The notes under the pieces: model-generated
Told to the model about the DNA's origin: nothing
Database searches by the model: none
Seen by the model: the letters and a program-made list of their open reading frames with translations, nothing else
Shown: one piece after another, positions 1 to 8,674 of the stretch
Numbering within the stretch: position 1 is the first letter of the stretch
Layout of the letters: the number at the start of each line of letters is the position of its first letter
Program-made: the position numbers and the translations under genes
Origin: Enterococcus termitis
GTDB taxonomy: Bacteria; Bacillota; Bacilli; Lactobacillales; Enterococcaceae
Reading direction: 5' to 3'
DNA length: 64,000 nucleotides
Assembly: GCF_001730305.1 (NCBI RefSeq)
Contig: NZ_MIJY01000034.1
Coordinates: 248,001 to 312,000, forward strand

Positions 1-458
1 ATCAAAAATGCAACCGGACTTAAAAAGCTATTTTTGAAATAACCTTTTAGACCAAAACGGCTCACACTAAAGAAATGAGTCAATACGATCATGATCAATG
101 CTAAGGTCAAGGTAACTAAAGGATCGGCTGTTGGGCTCTTCCAATAGGTATAGTCACCAATCACAACTTTTGTCACCAGGCCAATAATATTGGCAACTAG
201 GACAAACATAAACATTGTAAATGAAAGTAGGTGAAAATTTGATACTTCTTTACTCGGCATATTGTCGGTAATGATTCCCCGAACAAAATCAATGAGATAC
301 TCGATCACATTTTGCTTGCCTTTTGGCTTCATTTGAAGGTTCCTTGTGCAAAAATAAACGATCCCAAAGACAATGACACATGTTAACAGTACCATTAAAC
401 AAATGGTGCCATCAAACCAAATCGGCCCAATTTTGAAGAGCAGTGTCTTCTCTTCCAA
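1..458 (-). CDS. atpB: F0F1 ATP synthase subunit a (partial, 3' end outside window)
   Basis: Membrane subunit of the F0 proton channel. The minus strand from a TTG at 456-458 reads openly to the window edge with no stop (152 codons). It begins MEEKTLLFKIGPIWFDGT, has a hydrophobic segment at about residues 20-40, then a KPKGKQN...IDFVRG stretch and two more hydrophobic helices, the known N-terminal half of Firmicute subunit a. TTG was chosen because GAGGTG lies 8-9 bases upstream and no in-frame ATG fits. The conserved arginine-bearing helix lies beyond the window. The rest of the atp operon should follow to the left. Confidence 0.9.
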   Translation of the reverse strand, partial: MEEKTLLFKIGPIWFDGTICLMVLLTCVIVFGIVYFCTRNLQMKPKGKQNVIEYLIDFVRGIITDNMPSKEVSNFHLLSFTMFMFVLVANIIGLVTKVVIGDYTYWKSPTADPLVTLTLALIMIVLTHFFSVSRFGLKGYFKNSFLSPVAFL

Positions 459-566
459 CTTATTTCACCTCTTTTCCAACAAACTTACAAGAAGCTTGAT
501 GCGCTTCTCTTTTTTAACCACACGTATCATACCACCATCGATGAATAATATCAAAAAAATTCTATG

Positions 567-595
567 AAAATAAGACACTTCTTTTAATATGACAA
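567..595 (-). promoter_or_regulatory. Candidate promoter for atpB
   Basis: On the minus strand TTGTCA (590-595) is followed after 17 bases by TATTTT (567-572), about 110 bases upstream of the atpB TTG. The rest of the 338-base gap between smpB and atpB (459-796) shows no credible gene or RNA. Confidence 0.4.
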
Positions 596-796
596 ACGAT
601 TAAAAGAATGGGGTCTTAATGGTATCCGACGGCATGAAGACGAGTTACTGAAAAAACGATGAAAACTCATCAGTGCCCTTACACTCTAACAAATTTTTCG
701 CATAAGATAAAGCAAAGAAATGAAATATGCGAAAAAGAATAAAATAACCACTTAAAAGCATTTTTTTTCAAAAAATACAACAAAAAATTCAATCAT

Positions 797-1261
797 TTAT
801 CGCAAATTATTTTTTAATGTCCGATCGATTTCGCGGTTGATTTCTTTCCGTTTTAAATCTTCACGTTTATCATATTGTTTTTTCCCTTTGGCAAGACCAA
901 TTAGTACCTTGGCATAGCCATTTCGAATATACACTTTTAACGGAATAACTGTGATCCCAGTATTTTTTGTTTCAGTCATCAATTTTGCGATTTGTTTTTT
1001 GTGCAATAATAGTTTTCTCGTCCGTAAAGGATCATGGTTAAAAATATTTCCTTGTTCATACGGACTGATATGCACATTAAGTAAATAAGCTTCTCCATTT
1101 CTGACACGGACAAAACCATCCTTCAGATTGATACGGCTGTTACGAATCGACTTGATTTCTGTTCCTTGTAAAACGATGCCTGCCTCCATTGTATCAACAA
1201 CAGTATAGTCATGCCTAGCTTTACGATTTTGGGCAATTAGCTTTCCTTCTCCTTTTGGCAT
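797..1261 (-). CDS. smpB: SsrA-binding protein SmpB
   Basis: Binds tmRNA and delivers it to stalled ribosomes for trans-translation. The 154-aa product has the family's usual length and hallmark segments: a start [32 protein letters not shown], the HISPYEQGN stretch, [10 protein letters not shown] and a basic C-terminal tail ([14 protein letters not shown]...) that inserts into the ribosomal mRNA channel. It lies 17 bases downstream of rnr in the same direction, the classic rnr-smpB pairing, so both are probably co-transcribed. No tmRNA gene (ssrA) was recognised in the window. Confidence 0.97.
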   Translation of the reverse strand: MPKGEGKLIAQNRKARHDYTVVDTMEAGIVLQGTEIKSIRNSRINLKDGFVRVRNGEAYLLNVHISPYEQGNIFNHDPLRTRKLLLHKKQIAKLMTETKNTGITVIPLKVYIRNGYAKVLIGLAKGKKQYDKREDLKRKEINREIDRTLKNNLR

Positions 1262-1278
1262 AGCTGTACCTCCAGTTT

Positions 1279-3633
1279 CTATTTTTTCTTCTGTTTTTTC
1301 GTTTTCCCTTTTTTCTTTGCAACTTCTTTATAAAACGGCTTTTTGCCTTTTTTCTTATTTTTCTTTTGAGTGAACGGTTTCTTTCCGCGTTCACGTTCTT
1401 TTCGATCATCACGCCTTTTGCGTCCGTCTTGACGTTTTTTGGGCTTTGGCGCTTCGATTCGTTCAACTTCTTCTGCTTCTAAAAATTCAAAATCGATTTC
1501 TCTCGTTTCAGGATCCGCTTTTTCGACTTTGACTTTCACTTTTTGGCCGATTTTCAGTGTCATACCAGTCCGTTCACCTACAAGAGCCATATGATTTTCT
1601 ATATAATGGAAATAATCTTGTTTTAAACTATTAACATGGATCAACCCCTCGATCGTATTTGGCAACTCCACAAAGAAACCAAAACGAGTGACTGAGCTGA
1701 TAATTCCCATATATTCTTCGCCGATTTTATCCGCCATAAATTCAGCCTTCTTCATAGCATCAACTTCACGTTCAGCTTCTACAGCACGACGTTCCATTTT
1801 TGAACTATGATCGGCAATATCTGGTAAATGCTGTTCCCATTTATCCTTTAATTGTTCCGAAACGGTTCCTTCGTAACTGCGAATCAAGCGATGTACAATC
1901 AAATCTGGATAACGACGGATCGGTGAGGTGAAATGTGTATAGTATTCTGCTGCCAAACCATAATGTCCATAATTATCTTCGGAATAACGTGCCTGCTGCA
2001 TGCTGCGCAAGAGCATCGTATTGATAACAGCTTCTTCCGGCTTATCCGCAACTTGTTCTAATACGTTTTGAAGATCTTTCGGCGTAATATCTGCTTTGGT
2101 CCCTTTAACTAAAATTCCCAGAACAGCTGCAAAATCAAAGAACCGCTGCATTTTTTCTTCTTTAGGCTGCTCATGGATCCGGTAGATAAAAGGCAATTTA
2201 AGGTCATTGTAATGCTTCGCTACAGTCTCATTGGCTGCCAGCATGAAGGATTCAATCAAACGTTCACCGACTCCTCGAGTCCGTAACAAGATATCATTTG
2301 GATGACCATTTCCATCAACTAATACCTTAGCTTCTCTGTCTTCAAACGAAATTGCTCCGCGTCTTGCCCGCATTTCTTCAAGAATCCGGTGAAGCTCACC
2401 CATTTCGTTAAACATAGGAACTAGCTCTTTATAGCGTGCCAACGTTTCAGGTTTTTGTTCTTCCAAAATTTCATTGACTGCTGTATACGTCATCCGTTCA
2501 GCAGTTTGGATCACACTTTGAAAAATATCATGCTTCACTACATATCCTTCAGGTGAAATCTCCATCTCACAGCTCATCGTTAAACGAGGCACATGTGGGT
2601 TTAAAGAACAGATTCCATTAGATAATCTTTGCGGGATCATCGGTACCACACGATCAGTTAAATAGACACTGGTTCCGCGTTCGTACGCTTCAATATCAAG
2701 TTCGCTTCCTTCAGTCACATAGTAAGAAACATCTGCTATGTGAACACCTAAGAAATAGTTGCCATTTTCTAATTTTCGGACAGTCACAGCATCATCCAGA
2801 TCTTTTGCATCTTCACCATCGATCGTCACGATCAATTGATCTCTCAAATCTCTGCGACCTTTCATATCTGCTTCTGAAATTGCATCAGGAACTTTGTCAG
2901 CTTCTGCAATCACTACATCTGGAAAGCTTGTGGGAATGCCATGCGCAACAACGATCGATAAAATATCCATACCTGGGTCATTTTTATGGCCGACAACTTT
3001 TTTAACTAATCCTTCTAAGCTTCTTGGGTATTCCTTTTCAGGATAATGAGTGACCTCCACGATCACGATACTGCCATCCACTGGCTTAATTCCCTGTGCA
3101 GCAATGTTGAACGTTAGTCCAGTCATTTTTTTATCCTTTGGTACCGCATAACCATATAAATCAGTTTCACTTACTTCTTTCTCATCATAGGCAATAAATT
3201 CACCAACGACTTGTGTGATTGCTCTTGTTTTGATTTCAATGATCTTGCCTTCTGCTCCACGATCAGAAAAAGGATCTGCCGGTTGTACGATGTCGATAGC
3301 AACAATATCCCCATCCATCGCAAAATTGACTGCTTCTTTTGGGATATAGACATCTGCTTCTTCTGGATCAATGGTTACAAATCCAAAACCTCTTTCATTC
3401 GCTCGGAAAACGCCTTCCACTGTCATATCTTTTTGCGGCAATTTAATTTTTCCTTTTTTGGTAAATTCTACTGATTTTTCACGTTCCATAGCTGCAATTG
3501 TTTGAACCAGTAATTTAAAATCTGCACTTTTTTGCAGTTTAAGCCCTTCGGCAATTTCTTCCATTGAAAAACTTTTTTTGCTATGGTTTTCCATGAAAAA
3601 CAGGATCTTCTCCTTGATTGTTTGTTTTGTCAT
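1279..3633 (-). CDS. rnr: Ribonuclease R (3'-5' exoribonuclease)
   Basis: Degrades structured RNA 3' to 5' and works with SmpB/tmRNA in clearing non-stop mRNA. The 784-aa protein shows the full RNase II family order: an N-terminal winged-helix region (about 1-70), cold-shock OB domains (about 70-220), the RNB catalytic domain with the aspartate cluster [12 protein letters not shown] (about 270-285), an S1 domain ([19 protein letters not shown], about 635-720) and a very lysine-rich C-terminal tail. The start overlaps the upstream esterase stop by 4 bases (ATGA-type), indicating translational coupling. Confidence 0.97.
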   Translation of the reverse strand: MTKQTIKEKILFFMENHSKKSFSMEEIAEGLKLQKSADFKLLVQTIAAMEREKSVEFTKKGKIKLPQKDMTVEGVFRANERGFGFVTIDPEEADVYIPKEAVNFAMDGDIVAIDIVQPADPFSDRGAEGKIIEIKTRAITQVVGEFIAYDEKEVSETDLYGYAVPKDKKMTGLTFNIAAQGIKPVDGSIVIVEVTHYPEKEYPRSLEGLVKKVVGHKNDPGMDILSIVVAHGIPTSFPDVVIAEADKVPDAISEADMKGRRDLRDQLIVTIDGEDAKDLDDAVTVRKLENGNYFLGVHIADVSYYVTEGSELDIEAYERGTSVYLTDRVVPMIPQRLSNGICSLNPHVPRLTMSCEMEISPEGYVVKHDIFQSVIQTAERMTYTAVNEILEEQKPETLARYKELVPMFNEMGELHRILEEMRARRGAISFEDREAKVLVDGNGHPNDILLRTRGVGERLIESFMLAANETVAKHYNDLKLPFIYRIHEQPKEEKMQRFFDFAAVLGILVKGTKADITPKDLQNVLEQVADKPEEAVINTMLLRSMQQARYSEDNYGHYGLAAEYYTHFTSPIRRYPDLIVHRLIRSYEGTVSEQLKDKWEQHLPDIADHSSKMERRAVEAEREVDAMKKAEFMADKIGEEYMGIISSVTRFGFFVELPNTIEGLIHVNSLKQDYFHYIENHMALVGERTGMTLKIGQKVKVKVEKADPETREIDFEFLEAEEVERIEAPKPKKRQDGRKRRDDRKERERGKKPFTQKKNKKKGKKPFYKEVAKKKGKTKKQKKK

Positions 3634-4406
3634 TCGTTCTCCTCATTCCAAGACAGTGTGTTTAAAAATGCTGCCACGTCTTGTTCTAATTGTTTATGTT
3701 CTGGCCCAACCGTCACAGCATGTCCGCCGTTTGGATACCAGTTTAATGTAAATCGTGTATGTTGTAATGCCTTAGCGGTTTGATAAACACCAGAAGCGTC
3801 GATCATCTCATCATTACCGGCTTGCGCCATAAAAAACGGAACAGTGACTTTCCCTAGTTTATCCGCGGTCTTTTGAGAAAATGTTTCAATATCTTCTAAC
3901 TGTACATGAGAATCCTGCGTGATTTTTTCTAAACGTTTTTTCCGTTCTTCCTCTGACACATCAGCTACTTTTAGCACTTGTTCAGCGTAGCTTACGAAAT
4001 TTTCCGGTACATTATTTTTTACAGGGAAAATGGGTGAGCAAAAAAAGCCGCCGCCGATCATACCCTCTAGTTGATCTGCCAATGTAGCCGTCGCAAAGAT
4101 GCCGCCCATAGAAAGACCAAAAACAGCAATTTGCTGATAGCCTTTCTCTTTTAAAAACTGAATAGCATCCAACGTGTCCTGCTGCCAATCTGCTGTCGTC
4201 TTTTCCAAAATATTCTCTGGATCAAACGTCGCATGACCTGAAAAATTTGGTGAATAAACTGTATAGTTTTCTTTCTCTAGATAACGACTAAGCATTCGTA
4301 CATCATTGCTACTGCCTGAATAAGCGTGCAAAAGTAAAACCGCACGAGAACCATTTTCTGTAAATAATGGTTTAGGTAGATTTGTTATTTTCATTGTCTG
4401 TTTCAC
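3630..4406 (-). CDS. est: Carboxylesterase, Est30/YvaK-type alpha/beta hydrolase
   Basis: Cytoplasmic serine esterase, 258 aa and without a signal peptide. The nucleophile elbow GLSMGG has Ser at residue 99; a later QAGNDEMID segment and the NGGHAVT segment near the end supply the expected Asp and His of the triad, and HAYSGSS near residue 28 fits the oxyanion region. The order secG-est-rnr-smpB is typical of lactic acid bacteria. Its substrate is unknown; medium-chain acyl esters are usual for the family. Confidence 0.9.
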   Translation of the reverse strand: MKQTMKITNLPKPLFTENGSRAVLLLHAYSGSSNDVRMLSRYLEKENYTVYSPNFSGHATFDPENILEKTTADWQQDTLDAIQFLKEKGYQQIAVFGLSMGGIFATATLADQLEGMIGGGFFCSPIFPVKNNVPENFVSYAEQVLKVADVSEEERKKRLEKITQDSHVQLEDIETFSQKTADKLGKVTVPFFMAQAGNDEMIDASGVYQTAKALQHTRFTLNWYPNGGHAVTVGPEHKQLEQDVAAFLNTLSWNEENE

Positions 4407-4499
4407 CTCATTCTCATTTTAGCACATTATTAGTTGAAAACCTTATGAAAAGGAAGTTCAGCAATTTTTTTCCGTAAGAAAATGCCACTCCAAAAATAG

Positions 4500-4528
4500 A
4501 AAAAAGCCCCTCAGTAAATGAGGGACTT
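4500..4528 (-). terminator. Intrinsic terminator downstream of secG
   Basis: On the minus strand CCCTCA-TTTAC-TGAGGG forms a short GC-rich stem followed by CTTTTTTC. It lies between secG and est, so secG may be transcribed partly independently of est-rnr-smpB. Confidence 0.75.
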
Positions 4529-4536
4529 CAAAGGTC

Positions 4537-4773
4537 TTACTTCGATGATAATAATACTAAAATAAATAATAGTAACATCCAAACAGCGCCAATAATTGCT
4601 GTTGCTCTTTGCATAACAGCTTCAAATCCACGGGCCTTTTGTTTACCGAAAAGTTTATCTGCGCCACCTGTAAATGCACTTGCTGCACTATTTTGTTTGC
4701 TTGGCTGCATCATAACGGCAATAACCATCACTACTGATAAGATGATTACAAGTGTTAAAATAAAATTATACAT
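4537..4773 (-). CDS. secG: Preprotein translocase subunit SecG
   Basis: Small accessory subunit of the SecYEG channel. It is 78 aa with two hydrophobic helices (about 3-21 and 52-75), joined by the cytoplasmic loop MMQPSKQNSAASAFTGGADKLFG, whose serine/alanine and FTGG pattern is a family signature. The location just upstream of est-rnr-smpB is conserved in Firmicutes. Confidence 0.95.
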   Translation of the reverse strand: MYNFILTLVIILSVVMVIAVMMQPSKQNSAASAFTGGADKLFGKQKARGFEAVMQRATAIIGAVWMLLLFILVLLSSK

Positions 4774-4807
4774 AGTTTAATTTCTCCCTTATTCACAAAA
4801 TACATCT

Positions 4808-4836
4808 ATTATACTTTAGCATATTTTCAATTTAAA
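4808..4836 (-). promoter_or_regulatory. Probable secG promoter
   Basis: The minus strand has a perfect TATAAT (4808-4813) 17 bases after a weak TTTAAA (4831-4836), about 35 bases upstream of the secG ATG. The -10 is convincing and the -35 is not. Confidence 0.5.
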
Positions 4837-4876
4837 TGCTAGTTGAAATTGAACCCCTGTGCCTTTTTGTCTGAAA

Positions 4877-4908
4877 AAGGTCTGTGTTCGCTACAAAACA
4901 CAGACCTT
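4877..4908 (-). terminator. Intrinsic terminator of the YjdJ/YjdI-like pair
   Basis: A perfect 12-bp stem (4877-4888 with 4897-4908, arms AAGGTCTGTGTT and its complement) is followed on the minus strand by TTTTTC. It starts just past the stop of the acetyltransferase gene. Confidence 0.85.
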
Positions 4909-4912
4909 CTAC

Positions 4913-5188
4913 TTATTTTCTCAATACATCTCCATATTCAGGTTTAGTATCAAATTCTTTTTTAGCAAATGGGCAAAGCGGAATGATCTTTTTACCTTCG
5001 CGACGTGCCTTTTCAACCCCTTGGTACACTAGTTTTTCTGCTAGCTTTTGTCCTCTATAAGCAGGATCTACAAACGTATGGTCAATGATCATCATTTCCG
5101 TACCGGCATCTGACCAAGTCATTTCGCCTATTTCTTGATTTTCATCGTTGAATAAAACAAATCGTCCTGTTTCTTCTTGGATTTCCAT
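4913..5188 (-). CDS. Small GNAT-like N-acetyltransferase (YjdJ family)
   Basis: The 91-aa protein matches the single-domain YjdJ-type GNAT fold. HTFVDPAYRGQKLAEKLV (about 37-54) is the acetyl-CoA binding motif, followed by a helix and the IIPLCPFAKKEF segment with a conserved Cys-Pro-Phe. It is half the size of a standard GNAT enzyme, as usual for this subfamily. The substrate is unknown. It is placed 2 bases after the 4Fe-4S protein gene, so the two are co-transcribed, an arrangement also known for E. coli yjdI-yjdJ. Confidence 0.85.
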   Translation of the reverse strand: MEIQEETGRFVLFNDENQEIGEMTWSDAGTEMMIIDHTFVDPAYRGQKLAEKLVYQGVEKARREGKKIIPLCPFAKKEFDTKPEYGDVLRK

Positions 5189-5190
5189 GA

Positions 5191-5463
5191 CTAATTATCT
5201 CCTTTACGAATATATTTCAATGCACCACTAGGACACGTATCGATCACACGAATGTCCTCTTCTACACTGCCATTGTCTGTGATGATCCACGGACGACGGC
5301 CAACTTCGAATACATCAGGATTCCCTCGAACACAATTCCCAATATGTTCACAAATATCTTTACTATAATAAATGTCCAAATCCTCACCAGTATATTTCCG
5401 ATATCCTTTTTCTAAAAGCAATTCTTCTGTCACCGTTTTTCCATTGATCTTACTACCGTCCAT
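5191..5463 (-). CDS. YjdI-family (4Fe-4S) mono-cluster protein
   Basis: A 90-aa protein with a CEHIGNC motif and a later DTCPSGAL motif, together giving the cysteines of one iron-sulfur cluster as in the YjdI domain. The start at 5461-5463 is preferred over an ATG 36 bases upstream because AGGAGG lies 7 bases before it. Its role is unknown. The tight link with the acetyltransferase suggests a shared function. Confidence 0.85.
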   Translation of the reverse strand: MDGSKINGKTVTEELLLEKGYRKYTGEDLDIYYSKDICEHIGNCVRGNPDVFEVGRRPWIITDNGSVEEDIRVIDTCPSGALKYIRKGDN

Positions 5464-5853
5464 TTTGATTCCTCCTAATTTAAGAGCAAAACAAATCACT
5501 TAATCCCATAAAAAATCAGGAAATTGGTAATGAAACACTTCTTGCTTCAAAGACCATTTGCCTATTTTCGTGGGGATTGATTTGTACTGCTGGATAACTT
5601 AATGATCAACACTTTTTTGAACGTCTAGTGCTGTTAAACTTGTTTTTCTTTTTCCGAAACTGTAATTTAAAAAATTACATAACATCGTTTATCTATATTC
5701 ACATTTTAACAACTTACCATCAGCATAGCAACTAAACGTTCCTGCCTTTAGCTTTCATTTATTTTAAGAATAAGCCTCTGCTTTTATGTACGGTTATCGT
5801 TAATTTAGTTGTCTGCGGAGTATCCTAGAAAGATTCGATAAAGTACAACACAT
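5464..5853. other. Gene-free stretch
   Basis: No open frame with a plausible start, tRNA or structured RNA was recognised here. It must hold the promoter of the YjdI/YjdJ pair, but no clear -35/-10 pair stands out. Confidence 0.4.
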
Positions 5854-5891
5854 AAAAAAACGGTAATAGAGCTTAAATGCTACTACCGTTT
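5854..5891 (-). terminator. Terminator of the P-type ATPase gene
   Basis: The arms AAACGGTAATAG (5858-5869) and CTACTACCGTTT (5880-5891) pair with one mismatch. On the minus strand the stem is followed by TTTTTTTATG, so it ends transcription coming from the ATPase. Confidence 0.8.
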
Positions 5892-5987
5892 CGCTAATTC
5901 ATATAAAATCAATGTCTTTTCAACTAAATGTCAACTAAACTCTTAATTATCTGTCTTTTGTTTTCTAAAACGTAGTCTGTTTAGCAA

Positions 5988-8456
5988 CTAAATCACTCGT
6001 TTTTTATTTTTGATTGCCTTCTTCTCTTTACGCTTTTCAATCTCATATACCGCTCTAGTCATAAACAAAGAAATATAGTTGAAAATTGATCGGCTACCTA
6101 AAATTAATGGTAAATAAAAGAACACATTTTTTGTAAATAGCGACGTCAGCATGAAGAAATCACCAAAGAACAAGAAACAGATTAAAAAGGCTGTAAGTAA
6201 AAGCCCAATCATGATTTTCTTTTTCAAATCTAATGGACGAGCCGCTCTTAGCAGGACTTGAAAGCCGACACAGCCAGTTAACAGAACGCACATTGTTGAA
6301 ACATCTTGATGAGACAAATCAAACCAAATTCCGGCTAACTGTAGAACGAGAATATTAAATACGACTGTCAATGCACCTGGTACAGAAATTCTCAAAATAT
6401 TCGTTAAAAAGTGCCCTTTGATTCGTTGATAATTTGGTTCTAATGCTAGAATAAAGGAAGGAATACCTACCGTCAACGTATTGATAGGCGTCAACTGCAA
6501 CGGAGCAAACGGATAAGGTAAAAATAAAAAGATAAAGGTCACAGCAAGGATTGCCGAATAAATGGTTTTGACCATGTACATCGACGCTACTCTTTCAATA
6601 TTATTAATTACTCGACGACCTTCATTCAACACCTGAATCATCGAACTAAAATCCGAATTCAATAAAACAACATCCGACACAGCTCGAGCCGCATCACTTC
6701 CACTAGCCATTGCCACACTAACGTCTGCTTCTCTTAGCGAAAGAATATCATTCACACCATCACCTGTCATACAAGTCGTATGGCCGTTTTCTTTCAACGC
6801 TTGAATCAATTCTCTCTTTTGATAAGGTGTTACCCGACCGAAAACAGTCGTTTTTTCGACTAATTCATTGAAATTTTCGGTATCAGTTAGTTTACTCATA
6901 TCCACAAAATTTTCAGCTCCAGCAATACCAGCCTGCTTGGCGATTTGTGAAACAGTGATTGGATTATCTCCTGAGATCACCTTTAATGTAACATCTTGCT
7001 TGGCAAAATAAGAAAAGGTGTCAACTGCATTTTCTCTAAGTGTATCTGCAATAACGAAAATGGCTACAGTTTCTTTTTCTTGCGGCAATACTGGGCTTGT
7101 CAGAGGTTCATTTGAATGAATCAAAATCAGCACACGATCGCCTTGCTCATTATATGGCGCTAGTCTTTCTCGTAGTTCTTCCGGTAATTCAGAATAAATG
7201 AATTCCGGTGCGCCCATCACAAAGCTCCCTTTTTCCTTAAAGCTCACGCCACTCCATTTTCTATCTGATGAGAAAGGGATGGTTTCACTAACAGTCCATT
7301 CTGTTTCTTTTAGGGGGAAATGTTTTCTCAACACTTTCGCTGTAGCATTTTGGTCCGACAAAGCAGCCATCATTTCACTCATCGCTCGTTCAATTTCACT
7401 AGCAGGAAAACCAGCCAAAGGAATCAGTTCTTTGAAGGATAAACTGCCATCAGTGATCGTTCCCGTTTTATCTAAACAAATTGTGTCTACTCGTGCCAAA
7501 GTCTCAATACAAGCTAAACGCTGAATCAAGGTTTGTTTCCGAGCTAAATTTGCGGCCCCAACTGCAAAAGCTACACTTGTTAGAAGCATCAATCCTTCTG
7601 GAATCATACTGATCAAAGCACCAGAAACGCCTAAAACAGTTTTGGGAAATGATTGTGTAGACTGATATTGAGACCAAAATAGAAGTAAACCGATCGGAAC
7701 AATAGCAAACGTCAATCCTTTGATCAACAGGTTTAACGAGTTCATCAATTCTGACGTTGATTTTTTTTCTGTTTTTGCTTCTTTTGACAATTTAGAGACA
7801 AAATTATCTTCTCCAACTGCGGTGATTTTAACAAAACCTAAGCCAGAAGTGATGAAACTACCACTCATGATTTTATCCCCACTCATTTTTGTGATTTTAT
7901 CGGATTCACCTGTTAAAAGAGATTCGTCAACTTCCATTCCTTCTCCATGAAGAACGAGTCCATCTGATGGTACTTGATTACCCAAAGTAAGAACTAAAAC
8001 ATCGCCTAAAACAATTTCATCTTGAAAAATCTTCGTTAATTGCCCCTGTCTTAAAGCGGTAGCCTCTGTTTTATTGACGATCGATAATTTGTCGATTGTT
8101 CTTTTGGCATGAATTTCTTGAAACACACCAATCGCTGTATTGATAATAATGATCCAGAAAAATAATGCATTTTTGGGATAACCTACAGCAAAAACAGCTA
8201 CCGCTAAAAATAAGTTGATAAAATTGAATAGGGTCAAAGAATTATCTAAAATAATTTGTTTGGTCGTTCTAGACAGATCCTCGACTTCTTTATTATATTT
8301 TCCTTCGGCATACAACTGCTGCACTTCTTGATCAGATAGTCCTTTGATTGTATCTGGAATTCGAATTGTTTCATTCGTTACAGTTTGTTGCTTTTCCTCC
8401 GATGAAAAAAACGTTTCGTTGTCGATGTTCCTTTTTTTTCTAAACAATTTTTTCAT
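5988..8456 (-). CDS. Cation-translocating P-type ATPase (CtpE-like)
   Basis: An 822-aa membrane pump. Visible P-type signatures are LLTGES in the actuator domain (about residue 180), MIPEGL in the ion-binding M4 helix (about 290), CLDKTGTIT with the phosphorylated Asp (about 330) and MTGDGVNDILSL in the hinge (about 570). Six C-terminal hydrophobic helices follow. PEGL in M4 resembles calcium-type pumps rather than heavy-metal (CPx) or KdpB pumps, and no N-terminal metal-binding domain is present. The overall form fits the CtpE-like group, for which Ca2+ transport has been reported in mycobacteria; the ion here is inferred, not shown. It has its own terminator. Confidence 0.88.
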   Translation of the reverse strand: MKKLFRKKRNIDNETFFSSEEKQQTVTNETIRIPDTIKGLSDQEVQQLYAEGKYNKEVEDLSRTTKQIILDNSLTLFNFINLFLAVAVFAVGYPKNALFFWIIIINTAIGVFQEIHAKRTIDKLSIVNKTEATALRQGQLTKIFQDEIVLGDVLVLTLGNQVPSDGLVLHGEGMEVDESLLTGESDKITKMSGDKIMSGSFITSGLGFVKITAVGEDNFVSKLSKEAKTEKKSTSELMNSLNLLIKGLTFAIVPIGLLLFWSQYQSTQSFPKTVLGVSGALISMIPEGLMLLTSVAFAVGAANLARKQTLIQRLACIETLARVDTICLDKTGTITDGSLSFKELIPLAGFPASEIERAMSEMMAALSDQNATAKVLRKHFPLKETEWTVSETIPFSSDRKWSGVSFKEKGSFVMGAPEFIYSELPEELRERLAPYNEQGDRVLILIHSNEPLTSPVLPQEKETVAIFVIADTLRENAVDTFSYFAKQDVTLKVISGDNPITVSQIAKQAGIAGAENFVDMSKLTDTENFNELVEKTTVFGRVTPYQKRELIQALKENGHTTCMTGDGVNDILSLREADVSVAMASGSDAARAVSDVVLLNSDFSSMIQVLNEGRRVINNIERVASMYMVKTIYSAILAVTFIFLFLPYPFAPLQLTPINTLTVGIPSFILALEPNYQRIKGHFLTNILRISVPGALTVVFNILVLQLAGIWFDLSHQDVSTMCVLLTGCVGFQVLLRAARPLDLKKKIMIGLLLTAFLICFLFFGDFFMLTSLFTKNVFFYLPLILGSRSIFNYISLFMTRAVYEIEKRKEKKAIKNKKRVI

Positions 8457-8588
8457 AGTTCACCCAATTCACTTTCTTTGTGTATAGTTAAATTAATTGT
8501 AGATTACTTTTAAGATAATTGCTGTTTATAAGATCAAGTTTACACTTTTTTTAACCATTCGAACAAAAAAATGATTATTGAACAAAAA

Positions 8589-8616
8589 AAGAAAGACGAG
8601 AGAATTCGTCTTTCTT
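8589..8616 (-). terminator. Terminator at the trailer end of the CRISPR transcript
   Basis: An 11-bp perfect stem (AAGAAAGACGA and complement, 8589-8599 with 8606-8616) is followed on the minus strand by a run of T. Since the array appears to be transcribed leftward, this would end the pre-crRNA. Confidence 0.7.
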
Positions 8617-8674
8617 GGGTTGACTTAAAGAGAGCTAAATCAAAAGGTGAAGAAATATCGATCATTGATACAGA

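Noticed and set aside
797-1261. A tmRNA gene next to smpB
   Set aside because: No tRNA-like ends or tag frame were recognised in the flanking gaps.
1221-1466. 81-residue basic frame on the minus strand
   Set aside because: It is an out-of-frame shadow of the lysine-rich 3' end of rnr and the start of smpB, with no ribosome site.
5464-5853. A degraded gene in the gap before the ATPase
   Set aside because: No frame gives a recognisable protein segment.
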